NCBI GenBank assembly: GCA_902168245.1 | Contig: CABHPA010000119.1 | Coordinates: 1-39,562 of the forward strand | Origin: Candidatus Melainabacteria bacterium | GTDB taxonomy: Bacteria > Cyanobacteriota > Vampirovibrionia > Vampirovibrionales > Vampirovibrionaceae | Direction of reading: 5' to 3' | Length of the DNA: 39,562 nt | In this document: piece after piece, positions 31,585 through 39,320 of the stretch | Layout of the letters: the number at the start of each line of letters is the position of its first letter | Numbering within the stretch: position 1 is the stretch's first letter | Position numbers and translations under genes: made by a program | The notes under the pieces: generated by a model | Database searches by the model: none | The model's input: the letters and a program-made list of their open reading frames with translations, nothing else | What the model was told of the DNA's origin: nothing

Positions 31585-34500
31585 ATGGATATTGGGTTTC
31601 CCGCATTGGGGGCTTACTCATATCAAACGCGACTTCAGGCCAAAAATAAAACCCAGCCCATTGTTACGCCTTCTCTTCATTCTGATGCGGACGGCTTTGT
31701 AAAACAGGCGAACAGTGGGGCCGTGGGGGTAAAATTTGCCGCCGCAAAAAAACTGGATGGCAAACCGTTGAGCGATGAACAGGTGGTGGAAAAATTCCCG
31801 CCACTGGTGCAACAGGTTATGCTGAAGGCGCGGGATATGGCCATGGCGTCTGGAGCGGTGGAAATTCGTTCCGCGCATGTGGTGGGGGCCATGGTGAGCC
31901 TTCTGGAAGAGTTAAGTGCGTGGCAAACCCAGCTCAGTCGTCGCTCAAAAGGAAGCTTGAGAGAGCAGCGGGAGCAGGCCAATCAATTGGCGAGAGCCTT
32001 GCTGCCCAATTCCAGCATGCCGCCGGATGCCGTGGCCCGGTACCTGAAACCTTTTGTGCATGAATTGAACCGGCATGTCACTTTCCCGTCAGTCCCAATT
32101 GAACCCAGCCAGATGCGGTTACAGCTGAACCTGCGGCAATCCCTGGAAGCCGTCTTGGAAGCCGGGCAGGAAGAAGATGCCCTGACGGACGGGCTGGTTT
32201 CCCAACTGGTGCGACGGGACGCCGACGGGGTGTTCGGCAACTCGACCCGCGCCACCCGGCGGTTGCTGGAAGAGGCGCACCGTCCCCAGCCGTTCGCGGA
32301 TTTCAACATGGAAATGGATACGATGGACACAGAGGAGGAGAGTCCGCCTCCGACGTTTTTTGACGCCTTACGGGCCAAGTCCCCGGTGCTGGGCAAGTGG
32401 GTGGAAATGGGTTCCGGCAACCAGAAGGATCGGTTTTTCGATCAGTGTGAGGCTGGCCCCCTGGCCGATATTGTCTCCAAGGGGATTGACATGGCCAACC
32501 GGGAAGTGAGCGTGGGTAAGCGGCGGGGGCCGCAACAAAACAACGCACCTATTGGCAGGAATTTGGAGTCGCTGAACGCCTTGATTCCGCCGGACTTGCG
32601 CAAAAAGCAGGACAAGGCCCATTTGACGGGTGTGTTAACCAACGCGCAACGCAAGCTGAAGACGTTTGCCAAGCCTGCCAATGAACAGGACGCCGCGACT
32701 GCCGCCAAACTATCCCGGCAGACTTTGGAAGGCTTTCTGTACGAGCCGGGCCGGGTGGATTTTTCCGTGGCGGCTTTCGTGAATATGTTGCGGGACAAGG
32801 CGGCGAATAACCCTGCGGAGAGTATGGCCGAGGCGCTGCCGGATGCGCCGTTGCCGCAGGAACATGCCCAAATCGGGCAGATTCTGAACGAATTGCGGGA
32901 AGAGGCCCAGGATAAGCGGCTGGAAATGATGGAGCAGTTTGAAAAAAGCTGCCCGACGGTTATGAAAAACGCGACCAACCTGGTGCGCCAGGGGGTGCAG
33001 GGCCATTTGCCGGATGTGCTGATGCGCCGGGAAGTGACCGATCGCATGCTGGCCATGATTAATAGCGGGGGCGCTCGCACCAACCTGTTGCTGAATACGG
33101 GTTCCGGCGAAGGGAAAACCTATGCGGTGCTGGGCCTGGCGCAGCGCCTGGCCGCCGATGACGTTCCCAAAAACATGCAGAACGCCCAAATGGTGCAGTT
33201 GGACTTGGCCCGCGTGTTATCCAACTCCCAGTTCCGGGGCGAATTTGAAAAAGTGGTCAAGGAGATGTTCGATCAATTGAATCGCTACCTGGGCGAACAT
33301 CCCAAGCAAAAGGTGATTGTGTTTATGGATGAAATCCACATGCTGAGCGGCGATGATGCCTCCACCATGCTGGATATCATGAAGTCTTCCGGTATTCTGG
33401 AAAAGAAAAACCTGAGCTTTATTGGGGCCACCACGCCTGAAGACTGGCGAAAGTCCTCGCTTCGCAAAGACCAGGCGTTTTTAGGGCGTTTTCATGATTT
33501 GGCCTTGCCCGGCTTTTCCGCCAAGGAAAAACTGGCCATCCTGGGCAGGCAGGCAAGGGAAATTGAGCGGGAAATGGCCGTGGAAATCCAGCCGGAGATT
33601 CTGGAAAAAGTGCTGCAACAGGCCAGCGCCAAATGGCCGGACAATACCATGCGCCATGCCATCGATGTGATGCGCCTTTCGGCTTCGCTGGCCAAAAGCT
33701 CTCCGCTGGAACAGGCGGCCTTGAAAGATCGTTTGCAGCACAAGGAATTGTGGATGGAAACCCTGCAAGCCCAAAAAAGCATGAAGGGCCGCTTTGTGCG
33801 GCAAATGGCCGAAACCGCGCGGGAGATTGAGGCGCTAAAGGCGCAAATTAAAGCGAGCGAACAGCTTGGTGGGGATAGCCAACTGGTGCGGGATAAGCAT
33901 GTTCGTCAGGCGCTGGCGGTATTGACCGGGGAAAAGATTGGGGTGCTGGGGCAGGATGAACTGACTAAACTACGTAACGCCAAGGCCGTGATCTCCGATT
34001 ATATTGTGGGCCAGCCAGAGGCGCTTTCCACGGTTGAGGAGGCGTTGCAGGAAATTGCGGTGCGTCAGAAAACCGGCGAAATCAGCAAGCGGCCGATTGT
34101 GAGCATGTTATTGCCCGGCCCCACCGGGGTGGGAAAAACCGAACTGGCCAAGGTAATTGCCAAGGAATTTATGCACGGCAATTTTATTCGGGTGGATATG
34201 TCCGACTATATGGAAAAGCATTCAATCAGCCGGTTTACGGGTACATCGCCCGGGTATGTGGGTTTTGAGGACGGCGGCATGGTGGATCAGGTGAGGAAGA
34301 ACCCGCAATCGGTGATTGTGTTTGATGAAATCGAGAAGGCCCACCCGGATGTGTTCAATATGCTGCTGCAAATGTTGGAAGAGGGCGAGCTGCTAGACAA
34401 CCAGAACCAGCCGGTCAGCTTCCGCAACGCGATTATTGTGCTAACCAGTAACCTGAATAACCGGCAGATTACGGAGCTGCTGCGCGAGCATCGCAAAACG

Positions 34501-35115
34501 GCGGCGCAACAGGGAGATGCGCACGATCCGCAATTGGCCGCCCGTGAGCTGGAAACCAAAGTCCGTGGCCTGCTGACCGCCAAACCGGCGTTGGAGCAGC
34601 CGGGCTTCCAGCCAGAGCAATTGGGCCGGATTGATTATGTCATTCCCTTTAGCCCGCTGACCCGGCGGAATGTCTCTGAAATTCTGGATATTCGCCTGCG
34701 GGAAATGAACCAGACGCCATTCCTGAAAGACAATAACCTGGACATCCAGCTTTCCGAGCGAGCCAGAAACCGATTGATCGATCTTGCGGCCGCCAACGGG
34801 CAGCCTGCGGCGGAGCAGACCCTGACTCTGGGAGGTCAGCGGGCCAAGGCATTCCCAAACGAGGAATTATCGTTGCAAGGCGGCGCACGGGACGTGCGAT
34901 CCAATTTCGATCGGTTTGTGCGTAAAAAAGTATTTTCGGATTTAACGTTTGATCCTAAATTGGCCGAGCTTGAAAATGCCCGCATTACGGTGGATTATGT
35001 GCCGGCAGCTCAGGCTTTTCGTTTGCATACACAACCCGTCAGCACCGGAGAAAACGCCTTGCCATATGCCATGCACTTTAAAACCGGGCGTGGCAAAACC
35101 TTGGCTTTTGCCTGA
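31585..35115 (+). CDS. ClpB-like double AAA+ unfoldase with long unusual N-terminal half
   Basis: The C-terminal two-thirds is a Clp/Hsp100 unfoldase. D1 has GSGEGKT (about 505-511), pore loop SQFRGEFE, Walker B VIVFMDEIHML and GATTPEDWRK. D2 has GPTGVGKT (about 845-852), pore loop GYVG, VIVFDEIEKAHPDVFN, sensor LTSN and Arg finger in LGRIDYVIPF. Both sites look active. The ClpB middle coiled coil is reduced to a short helix and no ClpP-docking IGF/IGL loop is seen. Residues about 68-112 resemble one Clp N repeat (FPPLVQQVMLKARDMA); about 115-480 match nothing I know. The start has GAGGAGGGA upstream. At 1176 aa it is much longer than ClpB (about 860). Confidence 0.85.
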   Translation: MDIGFPALGAYSYQTRLQAKNKTQPIVTPSLHSDADGFVKQANSGAVGVKFAAAKKLDGKPLSDEQVVEKFPPLVQQVMLKARDMAMASGAVEIRSAHVVGAMVSLLEELSAWQTQLSRRSKGSLREQREQANQLARALLPNSSMPPDAVARYLKPFVHELNRHVTFPSVPIEPSQMRLQLNLRQSLEAVLEAGQEEDALTDGLVSQLVRRDADGVFGNSTRATRRLLEEAHRPQPFADFNMEMDTMDTEEESPPPTFFDALRAKSPVLGKWVEMGSGNQKDRFFDQCEAGPLADIVSKGIDMANREVSVGKRRGPQQNNAPIGRNLESLNALIPPDLRKKQDKAHLTGVLTNAQRKLKTFAKPANEQDAATAAKLSRQTLEGFLYEPGRVDFSVAAFVNMLRDKAANNPAESMAEALPDAPLPQEHAQIGQILNELREEAQDKRLEMMEQFEKSCPTVMKNATNLVRQGVQGHLPDVLMRREVTDRMLAMINSGGARTNLLLNTGSGEGKTYAVLGLAQRLAADDVPKNMQNAQMVQLDLARVLSNSQFRGEFEKVVKEMFDQLNRYLGEHPKQKVIVFMDEIHMLSGDDASTMLDIMKSSGILEKKNLSFIGATTPEDWRKSSLRKDQAFLGRFHDLALPGFSAKEKLAILGRQAREIEREMAVEIQPEILEKVLQQASAKWPDNTMRHAIDVMRLSASLAKSSPLEQAALKDRLQHKELWMETLQAQKSMKGRFVRQMAETAREIEALKAQIKASEQLGGDSQLVRDKHVRQALAVLTGEKIGVLGQDELTKLRNAKAVISDYIVGQPEALSTVEEALQEIAVRQKTGEISKRPIVSMLLPGPTGVGKTELAKVIAKEFMHGNFIRVDMSDYMEKHSISRFTGTSPGYVGFEDGGMVDQVRKNPQSVIVFDEIEKAHPDVFNMLLQMLEEGELLDNQNQPVSFRNAIIVLTSNLNNRQITELLREHRKTAAQQGDAHDPQLAARELETKVRGLLTAKPALEQPGFQPEQLGRIDYVIPFSPLTRRNVSEILDIRLREMNQTPFLKDNNLDIQLSERARNRLIDLAAANGQPAAEQTLTLGGQRAKAFPNEELSLQGGARDVRSNFDRFVRKKVFSDLTFDPKLAELENARITVDYVPAAQAFRLHTQPVSTGENALPYAMHFKTGRGKTLAFA

Positions 35116-35147
35116 AAACAAATCAATCAAAGCGTTTTACCCGGCTT

Positions 35148-35159
35148 GCGGCATGCCGC
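35148..35159. promoter_or_regulatory. 12-bp palindrome in the OppF promoter region
   Basis: GCGGCATGCCGC is a perfect palindrome ending 16 bp before the -10 of the next gene, so it covers the -35 region. It could be an operator for a dimeric regulator. No regulator is identified. Confidence 0.3.
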
Positions 35160-35175
35160 TGGTGCGTAAATCGGG

Positions 35176-35181
35176 TAGAAT
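35176..35181 (+). promoter_or_regulatory. -10 (TAGAAT) 6 nt before the OppF-like start
   Basis: TAGAAT ends exactly 6 nt before the ATG at 35188, and no Shine-Dalgarno is present. This fits a leaderless transcript. Confidence 0.5.
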
Positions 35182-35187
35182 AGTCCT

Positions 35188-36228
35188 ATGAGCACCACAG
35201 CAATCACCGAGGAAAACCAGCCACAGGCTGCCGCCCAAAAGCCGCTCATCCGGCTGGAAGGCGTGACCAAGCACTTCCCTGTTCACAAAGGGTTTTTCAA
35301 CCGCAAAGTGGGCGAAGTGCAGGCCGTTACCGATATCGATCTCACCATTTACCAGGGGGAAACGCTGGGCGTGGTGGGAGAATCCGGCTGTGGAAAGTCC
35401 ACGCTGGGGCGGAGTATTTTGCAATTGTTGCGGCCCACCGCCGGGCATGTGTACCTGGACGACACCGATTTAACCACCCTCAGCAACGCCAAGTTGCGCC
35501 CGCTGAGGCGGGATATGCAGATTATTTTTCAGAACCCCTATTCCAGCCTGGATCCACGTATGACCATTGGCGAAACCGTGGCGGAACCCTTACAGGTGCA
35601 TAACCTGCACAAGGGCAAGGCGCTGGAGCAGCGTGTGTATGAGCTGCTGGACATGGTGGGCCTTCCCAAGGACGCTTTTCGGCGTTACCCGCACGAATTT
35701 TCCGGCGGGCAGCGGCAACGGGTGGGCATTGCGCGGGCTATTGCCTTAAATCCCCGCTTTATTGTGGCGGATGAGCCGGTGAGCGCACTGGATGTGTCGA
35801 TTCAGGCGCAGATTTTAAACCTGCTGGACGATCTGAAAAAGTCTTTTAACCTGACATATATGTTTATCGCCCATAACCTGAGTGTGGTGGAATACATCAG
35901 CGATCGGGTGGCGGTCATGTACCTGGGTAAAATCGCGGAAATTGCCCCGGCGGCCAGCTTGTATAAAACACCCTTGCATCCGTACACCAAGGCGTTGCTA
36001 TCGGCTATTCCGGTGCCAGATCCGACGATAGACCACAGTCAGCGCGTTTTGCTGCAAGGGGATTTACCCAACCCGGCCAACCCGCCCAGCGGGTGCCGTT
36101 TCCATACCCGTTGTCCCTACGTGGTGGAGAAATGCAGGCAGGAAGTGCCGCAAGGCATTGAGTACCTGCCGGGCCATATCGGGTATTGCCACCGCATACC
36201 GGAGATTAACGACCTGTCCCAATCCTAG
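35188..36228 (+). CDS. OppF/DppF-type oligopeptide ABC transporter ATPase
   Basis: This is an ATPase subunit of a peptide-uptake ABC system. It has Walker A GESGCGKST (64-72), signature FSGGQRQR (171-178), Walker B FIVADEPVSALD (191-202), switch His in IAHNLSVVEYISDRV, and the C-terminal Opp/Dpp extension (HPYTKALLSAIPVPDP, then CRFHTRCPY with Cys residues that bind Fe-S or metal in some homologues). At 346 aa it is typical of OppF. The partner OppD, permeases and binding protein are not beside it, so it must work with subunits encoded elsewhere. Confidence 0.88.
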   Translation: MSTTAITEENQPQAAAQKPLIRLEGVTKHFPVHKGFFNRKVGEVQAVTDIDLTIYQGETLGVVGESGCGKSTLGRSILQLLRPTAGHVYLDDTDLTTLSNAKLRPLRRDMQIIFQNPYSSLDPRMTIGETVAEPLQVHNLHKGKALEQRVYELLDMVGLPKDAFRRYPHEFSGGQRQRVGIARAIALNPRFIVADEPVSALDVSIQAQILNLLDDLKKSFNLTYMFIAHNLSVVEYISDRVAVMYLGKIAEIAPAASLYKTPLHPYTKALLSAIPVPDPTIDHSQRVLLQGDLPNPANPPSGCRFHTRCPYVVEKCRQEVPQGIEYLPGHIGYCHRIPEINDLSQS

Positions 36229-36369
36229 ATGGTTGTAGAGGCAAAGTGGGGTGATAGGGCTGGGTGATTTGATTCTGTTGGATTGTCGTGAACAATTGCC
36301 GGATACCGTGGGATTACGCGCAATCGAAAGCAGGGTTGAAGAAGCAATTGGCGAAAGAATGGGCCTGTC

Positions 36370-36418
36370 AGGATTCAAAAGCCCAAAAAAACTGCTATTT
36401 TTAGGGCTTTTGAATCCT
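36370..36418. terminator. 15-bp perfect inverted repeat, probable bidirectional terminator
   Basis: AGGATTCAAAAGCCC (36370-36384) pairs perfectly with 36404-36418. After an A/A mismatch the stem can continue through an A-run and T-run. The GGGCTTTT within the right arm resembles a classic terminator end. It lies about 140 bp downstream of the OppF stop. Confidence 0.6.
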
Positions 36419-36491
36419 GGTGTCGGGAGTGGATGATCGAGTGAGTTTTTATTTTTTAAAAATTATTAAAATAATCGGCTGAAAGCCCGCT

Positions 36492-36523
36492 GAGGGTTAA
36501 AGTTTTTACCCCTCCCGCCGAGG
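36492..36523 (+). promoter_or_regulatory. Leader with alternative hairpins at the ribosome site
   Basis: GAGGGT (36492-36497) can pair with ACCCCTC (36508-36514, one bulge). The same CCTC (36511-36514) can instead pair with GAGG (36520-36523), which is the Shine-Dalgarno of the ATG at 36530. The two structures exclude each other, as in a translational switch. Confidence 0.35.
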
Positions 36524-36529
36524 AAATTA

Positions 36530-36799
36530 ATGCAGATGATTTTGGCATCTGAATTCCAAGCACGTATAAGAAGGAGTCTTGTCTTGAAATCGCGTAAAGG
36601 CAAATGGGGGGAACTCTTCAGCTTCGACAAAGACGAGGATGAAGGGCTCTTTGAGGAACCGCTGGAGCTGGAGGGTCAGGAAGGGGACGGCGTCATGTTC
36701 CTGGAAGAGGCCCACGAGGCGCTGAACAAGCTGAGCCAGAAAACCAACAAGCGTGGCAGACTCATGAAACAGCCAAAACGGGCTGAAAGCTGGCAATAA
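36530..36799 (+). CDS. Small acidic hypothetical protein
   Basis: I do not recognise it. The 89-aa frame has a basic start, an acidic middle (FDKDEDEGLFEEPLELEGQE), a short helix (FLEEAHEALNKLSQK) and a basic tail. Two starts are plausible: ATG 36530 with GAGG six nt upstream, and TTG 36584 with AAGGAG seven nt upstream (71 aa). Both have good ribosome sites, so two forms are possible. I list the ATG form. It stands alone between two terminators. Confidence 0.5.
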   Translation: MQMILASEFQARIRRSLVLKSRKGKWGELFSFDKDEDEGLFEEPLELEGQEGDGVMFLEEAHEALNKLSQKTNKRGRLMKQPKRAESWQ

Positions 36800-36887
36800 T
36801 AAAGCCTCTGTCCAAAGCGCTTGTGCTATTGCCAATAGGTTACGCCAATTTCCCTTTGGAGGATCGGTATCTCGGTATATTCAACAA

Positions 36888-36929
36888 ATATCAAAAGGGA
36901 GTCGCCCGGCGCGGCTCCCTTTTTGATAT
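36888..36929 (+). terminator. Strong Rho-independent terminator upstream of hflX
   Basis: GGGAGTCGC (36897-36905) pairs with GCGGCTCCC (36911-36919), one G-T wobble, around a 5-nt loop and is followed by five T residues. Outer arms ATATCAAAA and TTTTGATAT extend the stem on both sides, so it may act in both directions. Confidence 0.85.
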
Positions 36930-36957
36930 TCAGGCGACGAGCGGGCGGGATCTGGGC

Positions 36958-36963
36958 TAAAAT
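36958..36963 (+). promoter_or_regulatory. -10 (TAAAAT) for hflX
   Basis: TAAAAT lies 31 bp before the ATG at 36995 and just after the terminator. The short leader carries GAGAAAGG, a normal ribosome site, so this gene is not leaderless. No clear -35 was seen. Confidence 0.5.
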
Positions 36964-36994
36964 AGGGCTTCACTTGAATTGAGAAAGGCTTTTT

Positions 36995-38800
36995 ATGCCC
37001 GGTTTGCTCGGCCACTTGGAAGGCATCAAGAAAAACCAGTTACATCGCCTGGAAAAACTCTACCAGCGCAGATTGCGCGACGGTCAGGCGTTGACCTACG
37101 ACTTGGCCGAGGAATTGTGCGAGCTGAGCCTGGAAATCAAGCGGGAACTCACGCTGCTCATGGATTTTCAGGGGCGCGTGGAACTGGTGATTGTGGGCGA
37201 CGCCGAAAGCCTCGACCAGATTTCCGCCATTGCCCTGCCCGCCAAAACGGACGGATTGGCCAAGCGTTACTGCCTGCACACCCACCTGGGCTGGAAAACG
37301 CCCACCCTGGGCAATCAGGTCACGTTGCTCCAGTTTCATTTCCCGTTAATGGGCGTTTTAATGGCGGGCATGTCGCCCAAGCATCCGGGCGGCTTCAGCC
37401 AGCAGTTCGGGGAGCATCCCCACTTTTGCGACGCGGTGTTCTGGCTGCATCCCATCTCGCAGTTGGGCGAAAACGCTGATTTTAGGCGATCCTGCGAAGT
37501 ACTGGAACCCATGACCGCCCGCAAGGCTGCCGAAGAATCGCTTGAGAAATGGACGGAATGGGCCGAACCCGTGTTTGAAGTGTCGCACAAGCAGGTGGCC
37601 AAAACCGGGGAACGGGCCTTGCTGATGGGCATTCACCCCGGTGGCCAGCAATCCGAAAGCGCCTTGCAGGATACCCTGGACGAGTTGAGCCAACTGGCCA
37701 AATCCGCCGGGGCCGTGGTGGTGGATCGTATGTTCCAGTTGCGGCGCACTCCGGAGCCGGGGACTTACATTGGTTCCGGCAAGGCGGAAGAACTGGCCTT
37801 TTTAATCCAGCAGCTCAATATCGATGTGGTGATTGCCGACGATGAGCTGAGTCCGGTGCAGCAGCGTAATCTGGAGCGCATTTTGCGCGTGAAGGTGATT
37901 GATCGCACCGAGTTGATCCTGGATATTTTCGCCCAGCGCGCCCAATCGCGGGAAGGGAAAATCCAGGTGGAACTGGCCCAGTTGCAATATGAAATGCCGC
38001 GATTGAAAGGCCGGGGGCGTATGTTCAGCCAGCAAACCGCCGTGGGGGCCAAGGGCGGAATCGCCACGCGCGGGCCGGGTGAAACCAAGCTGGAAACCGA
38101 TCGCCGGATTCTGCGCGAGCGCGTGACCACCCTGGAAAAAGAAGCCATGCAGGTGGTAAGGCATCGCCAGTTCCAGCGGCAATCGCGCAAGCGTTCCCAA
38201 GTGCCGCTGATTGCGCTGGTGGGCTATACCAACGCCGGAAAGTCCACCCTTATGCGGCACCTGACCCAGGCGGACGTGCTGGTGGAAGATCGATTGTTCG
38301 CCACGCTGGACCCGACCATCCGAAAACTTTACCTGGGAGAATCCCAAGGGACGGGCGATATCGACGCGATACCCTGCCCACAGGAAGTCCTGCTCTCCGA
38401 TACGGTGGGTTTTATCCGCAAGTTGCCCACTTTTCTGATTAAAGCCTTTCGCGCCACGCTGGAAGAGGCCGCTTCCGCCGATTTGCTGTGGCATGTCTGG
38501 GATGTCAGCCATCCTGAGCGGCTGGGCCAGGCGGAATCCGTTCATGAGGTGCTGAATGCCCTGTTTGAGGAACTGGAAATTGAGCCGCCCGTGATTTGGA
38601 CGCTGTGCAACAAGGTGGATCGCCTCCCGGATGTGGATGCGGAGATGGCTGTGATTGCCAGGAGCGTGGATGCGCCGTTGTTTCCCATTTCGGCGCGAAC
38701 AGGCGAAGGGATTCCCGAATTGCTGGCCGCCGCCCGGCACTTTTTGGCGGAACGCTCGTCTATGAGCGTTAAATCCGCTTACGGGTCGGGAGAATATTAA
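36995..38800 (+). CDS. hflX: GTPase HflX with N-terminal extension
   Basis: HflX is a ribosome-binding GTPase that splits stalled 70S ribosomes. The HflX N-terminal domain (about 205-330) has RRTPEPGTYIGSGKAEEL and DDELSPVQQRNLE, then the Gly-rich linker (GRGRMFSQQTAVGAKGG, RGPGETKLETDRR). The G domain has G1 GYTNAGKST (about 409-417), G3 LSDTVGFIRKLP, G4 CNKVD and G5 ISARTGEG. E. coli HflX is about 426 aa; this 601-aa form has about 190 extra N-terminal residues (LVIVGDAESLDQISAIALP, LLQFHFPLMGVLMAG), as in some cyanobacterial and other HflX proteins. GAGAAAGG precedes the start. Confidence 0.95.
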   Translation: MPGLLGHLEGIKKNQLHRLEKLYQRRLRDGQALTYDLAEELCELSLEIKRELTLLMDFQGRVELVIVGDAESLDQISAIALPAKTDGLAKRYCLHTHLGWKTPTLGNQVTLLQFHFPLMGVLMAGMSPKHPGGFSQQFGEHPHFCDAVFWLHPISQLGENADFRRSCEVLEPMTARKAAEESLEKWTEWAEPVFEVSHKQVAKTGERALLMGIHPGGQQSESALQDTLDELSQLAKSAGAVVVDRMFQLRRTPEPGTYIGSGKAEELAFLIQQLNIDVVIADDELSPVQQRNLERILRVKVIDRTELILDIFAQRAQSREGKIQVELAQLQYEMPRLKGRGRMFSQQTAVGAKGGIATRGPGETKLETDRRILRERVTTLEKEAMQVVRHRQFQRQSRKRSQVPLIALVGYTNAGKSTLMRHLTQADVLVEDRLFATLDPTIRKLYLGESQGTGDIDAIPCPQEVLLSDTVGFIRKLPTFLIKAFRATLEEAASADLLWHVWDVSHPERLGQAESVHEVLNALFEELEIEPPVIWTLCNKVDRLPDVDAEMAVIARSVDAPLFPISARTGEGIPELLAAARHFLAERSSMSVKSAYGSGEY

Positions 38801-38839
38801 TTCTTTCCGAACGGGATGGCGGCTGTTGAGAAGGATTGT

Positions 38840-38845
38840 TATACT
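38840..38845 (+). promoter_or_regulatory. -10 (TATACT) 6 nt before the DUF4112 start
   Basis: TATACT ends exactly 6 nt before the ATG at 38852 and no ribosome site is present, fitting a leaderless transcript. It argues against the longer frame from 38816, which would contain this box. Confidence 0.5.
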
Positions 38846-38851
38846 GCGATC

Positions 38852-39286
38852 ATGGCGAATAAGAACAAACAAACCCTAAGGCCCAGCCACCCGGCCGTGG
38901 AACGCGCCCGCAAGGTTTCCAGCCTGATGGACGCGGCCTTTACCATTCCCGTTATCCGCAAAAAAATAGGGCTGGATCCTTTGCTTGGACTGTTGCCCGT
39001 GGGTGGCGACGTGATTTCCGCCATGATTGCGACTTATCTGCTGTGGGTGGCCCTTGAATTGCGTTTGCCTAGGCCGGTTATTGCCCGTATGGGGCTGAAT
39101 ATTGCCATTGATTTGCTGGTGGGAGCCATTCCGGTGGTGGGCGATATTGCCGATGCCATGTGGAAATCCAACCAGATGAACTTTAAGTTGCTGGAAGCGG
39201 CATACCAAAAACACGGCGTGGGGCCAAAGTACGAGAAAGACGGACTGCCCACCATCGATGTGATGGTGGAACCGCTCAGGGGCTAG
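38852..39286 (+). CDS. DUF4112 family membrane protein
   Basis: This 144-aa protein matches the DUF4112 pattern: a basic N-terminus (RARKVSSLMDAAFTIP), the Gly/Asp loop IGLDPLLGLLPVGGDVISAM, a hydrophobic helix (IATYLLWVALELRL), and the repeated half MGLNIAIDLLVGAIPVVGDI ending DAMWKSNQMNFKLLE. The family is a small integral-membrane group of unknown role. The two LLGLLPVGGD / LVGAIPVVGD halves look like an internal duplication. I chose the ATG at 38852, not the in-frame ATG at 38816. Confidence 0.85.
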   Translation: MANKNKQTLRPSHPAVERARKVSSLMDAAFTIPVIRKKIGLDPLLGLLPVGGDVISAMIATYLLWVALELRLPRPVIARMGLNIAIDLLVGAIPVVGDIADAMWKSNQMNFKLLEAAYQKHGVGPKYEKDGLPTIDVMVEPLRG

Positions 39287-39320
39287 GTAGGGCCAGATAT
39301 ACCGCTTCAGGAAAGGCTTA

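Larger units (their letters stand above)
36229..36529. other. Intergenic region with terminator, AT-rich block and structured leader
   Basis: The 301-bp gap holds three things: a long inverted repeat (36370-36418), an AT-rich stretch (about 36445-36475) with TAAAAT-like hexamers that may be a promoter, and a leader with two mutually exclusive hairpins before the next ATG. No protein gene is supported here. Confidence 0.5.

Noticed and set aside
31259-31621. 120-codon minus-strand frame in the acsA/ClpB-like gap
   Set aside because: Composition is unlike a protein, it overlaps the start of the ClpB-like gene and has no start signals.
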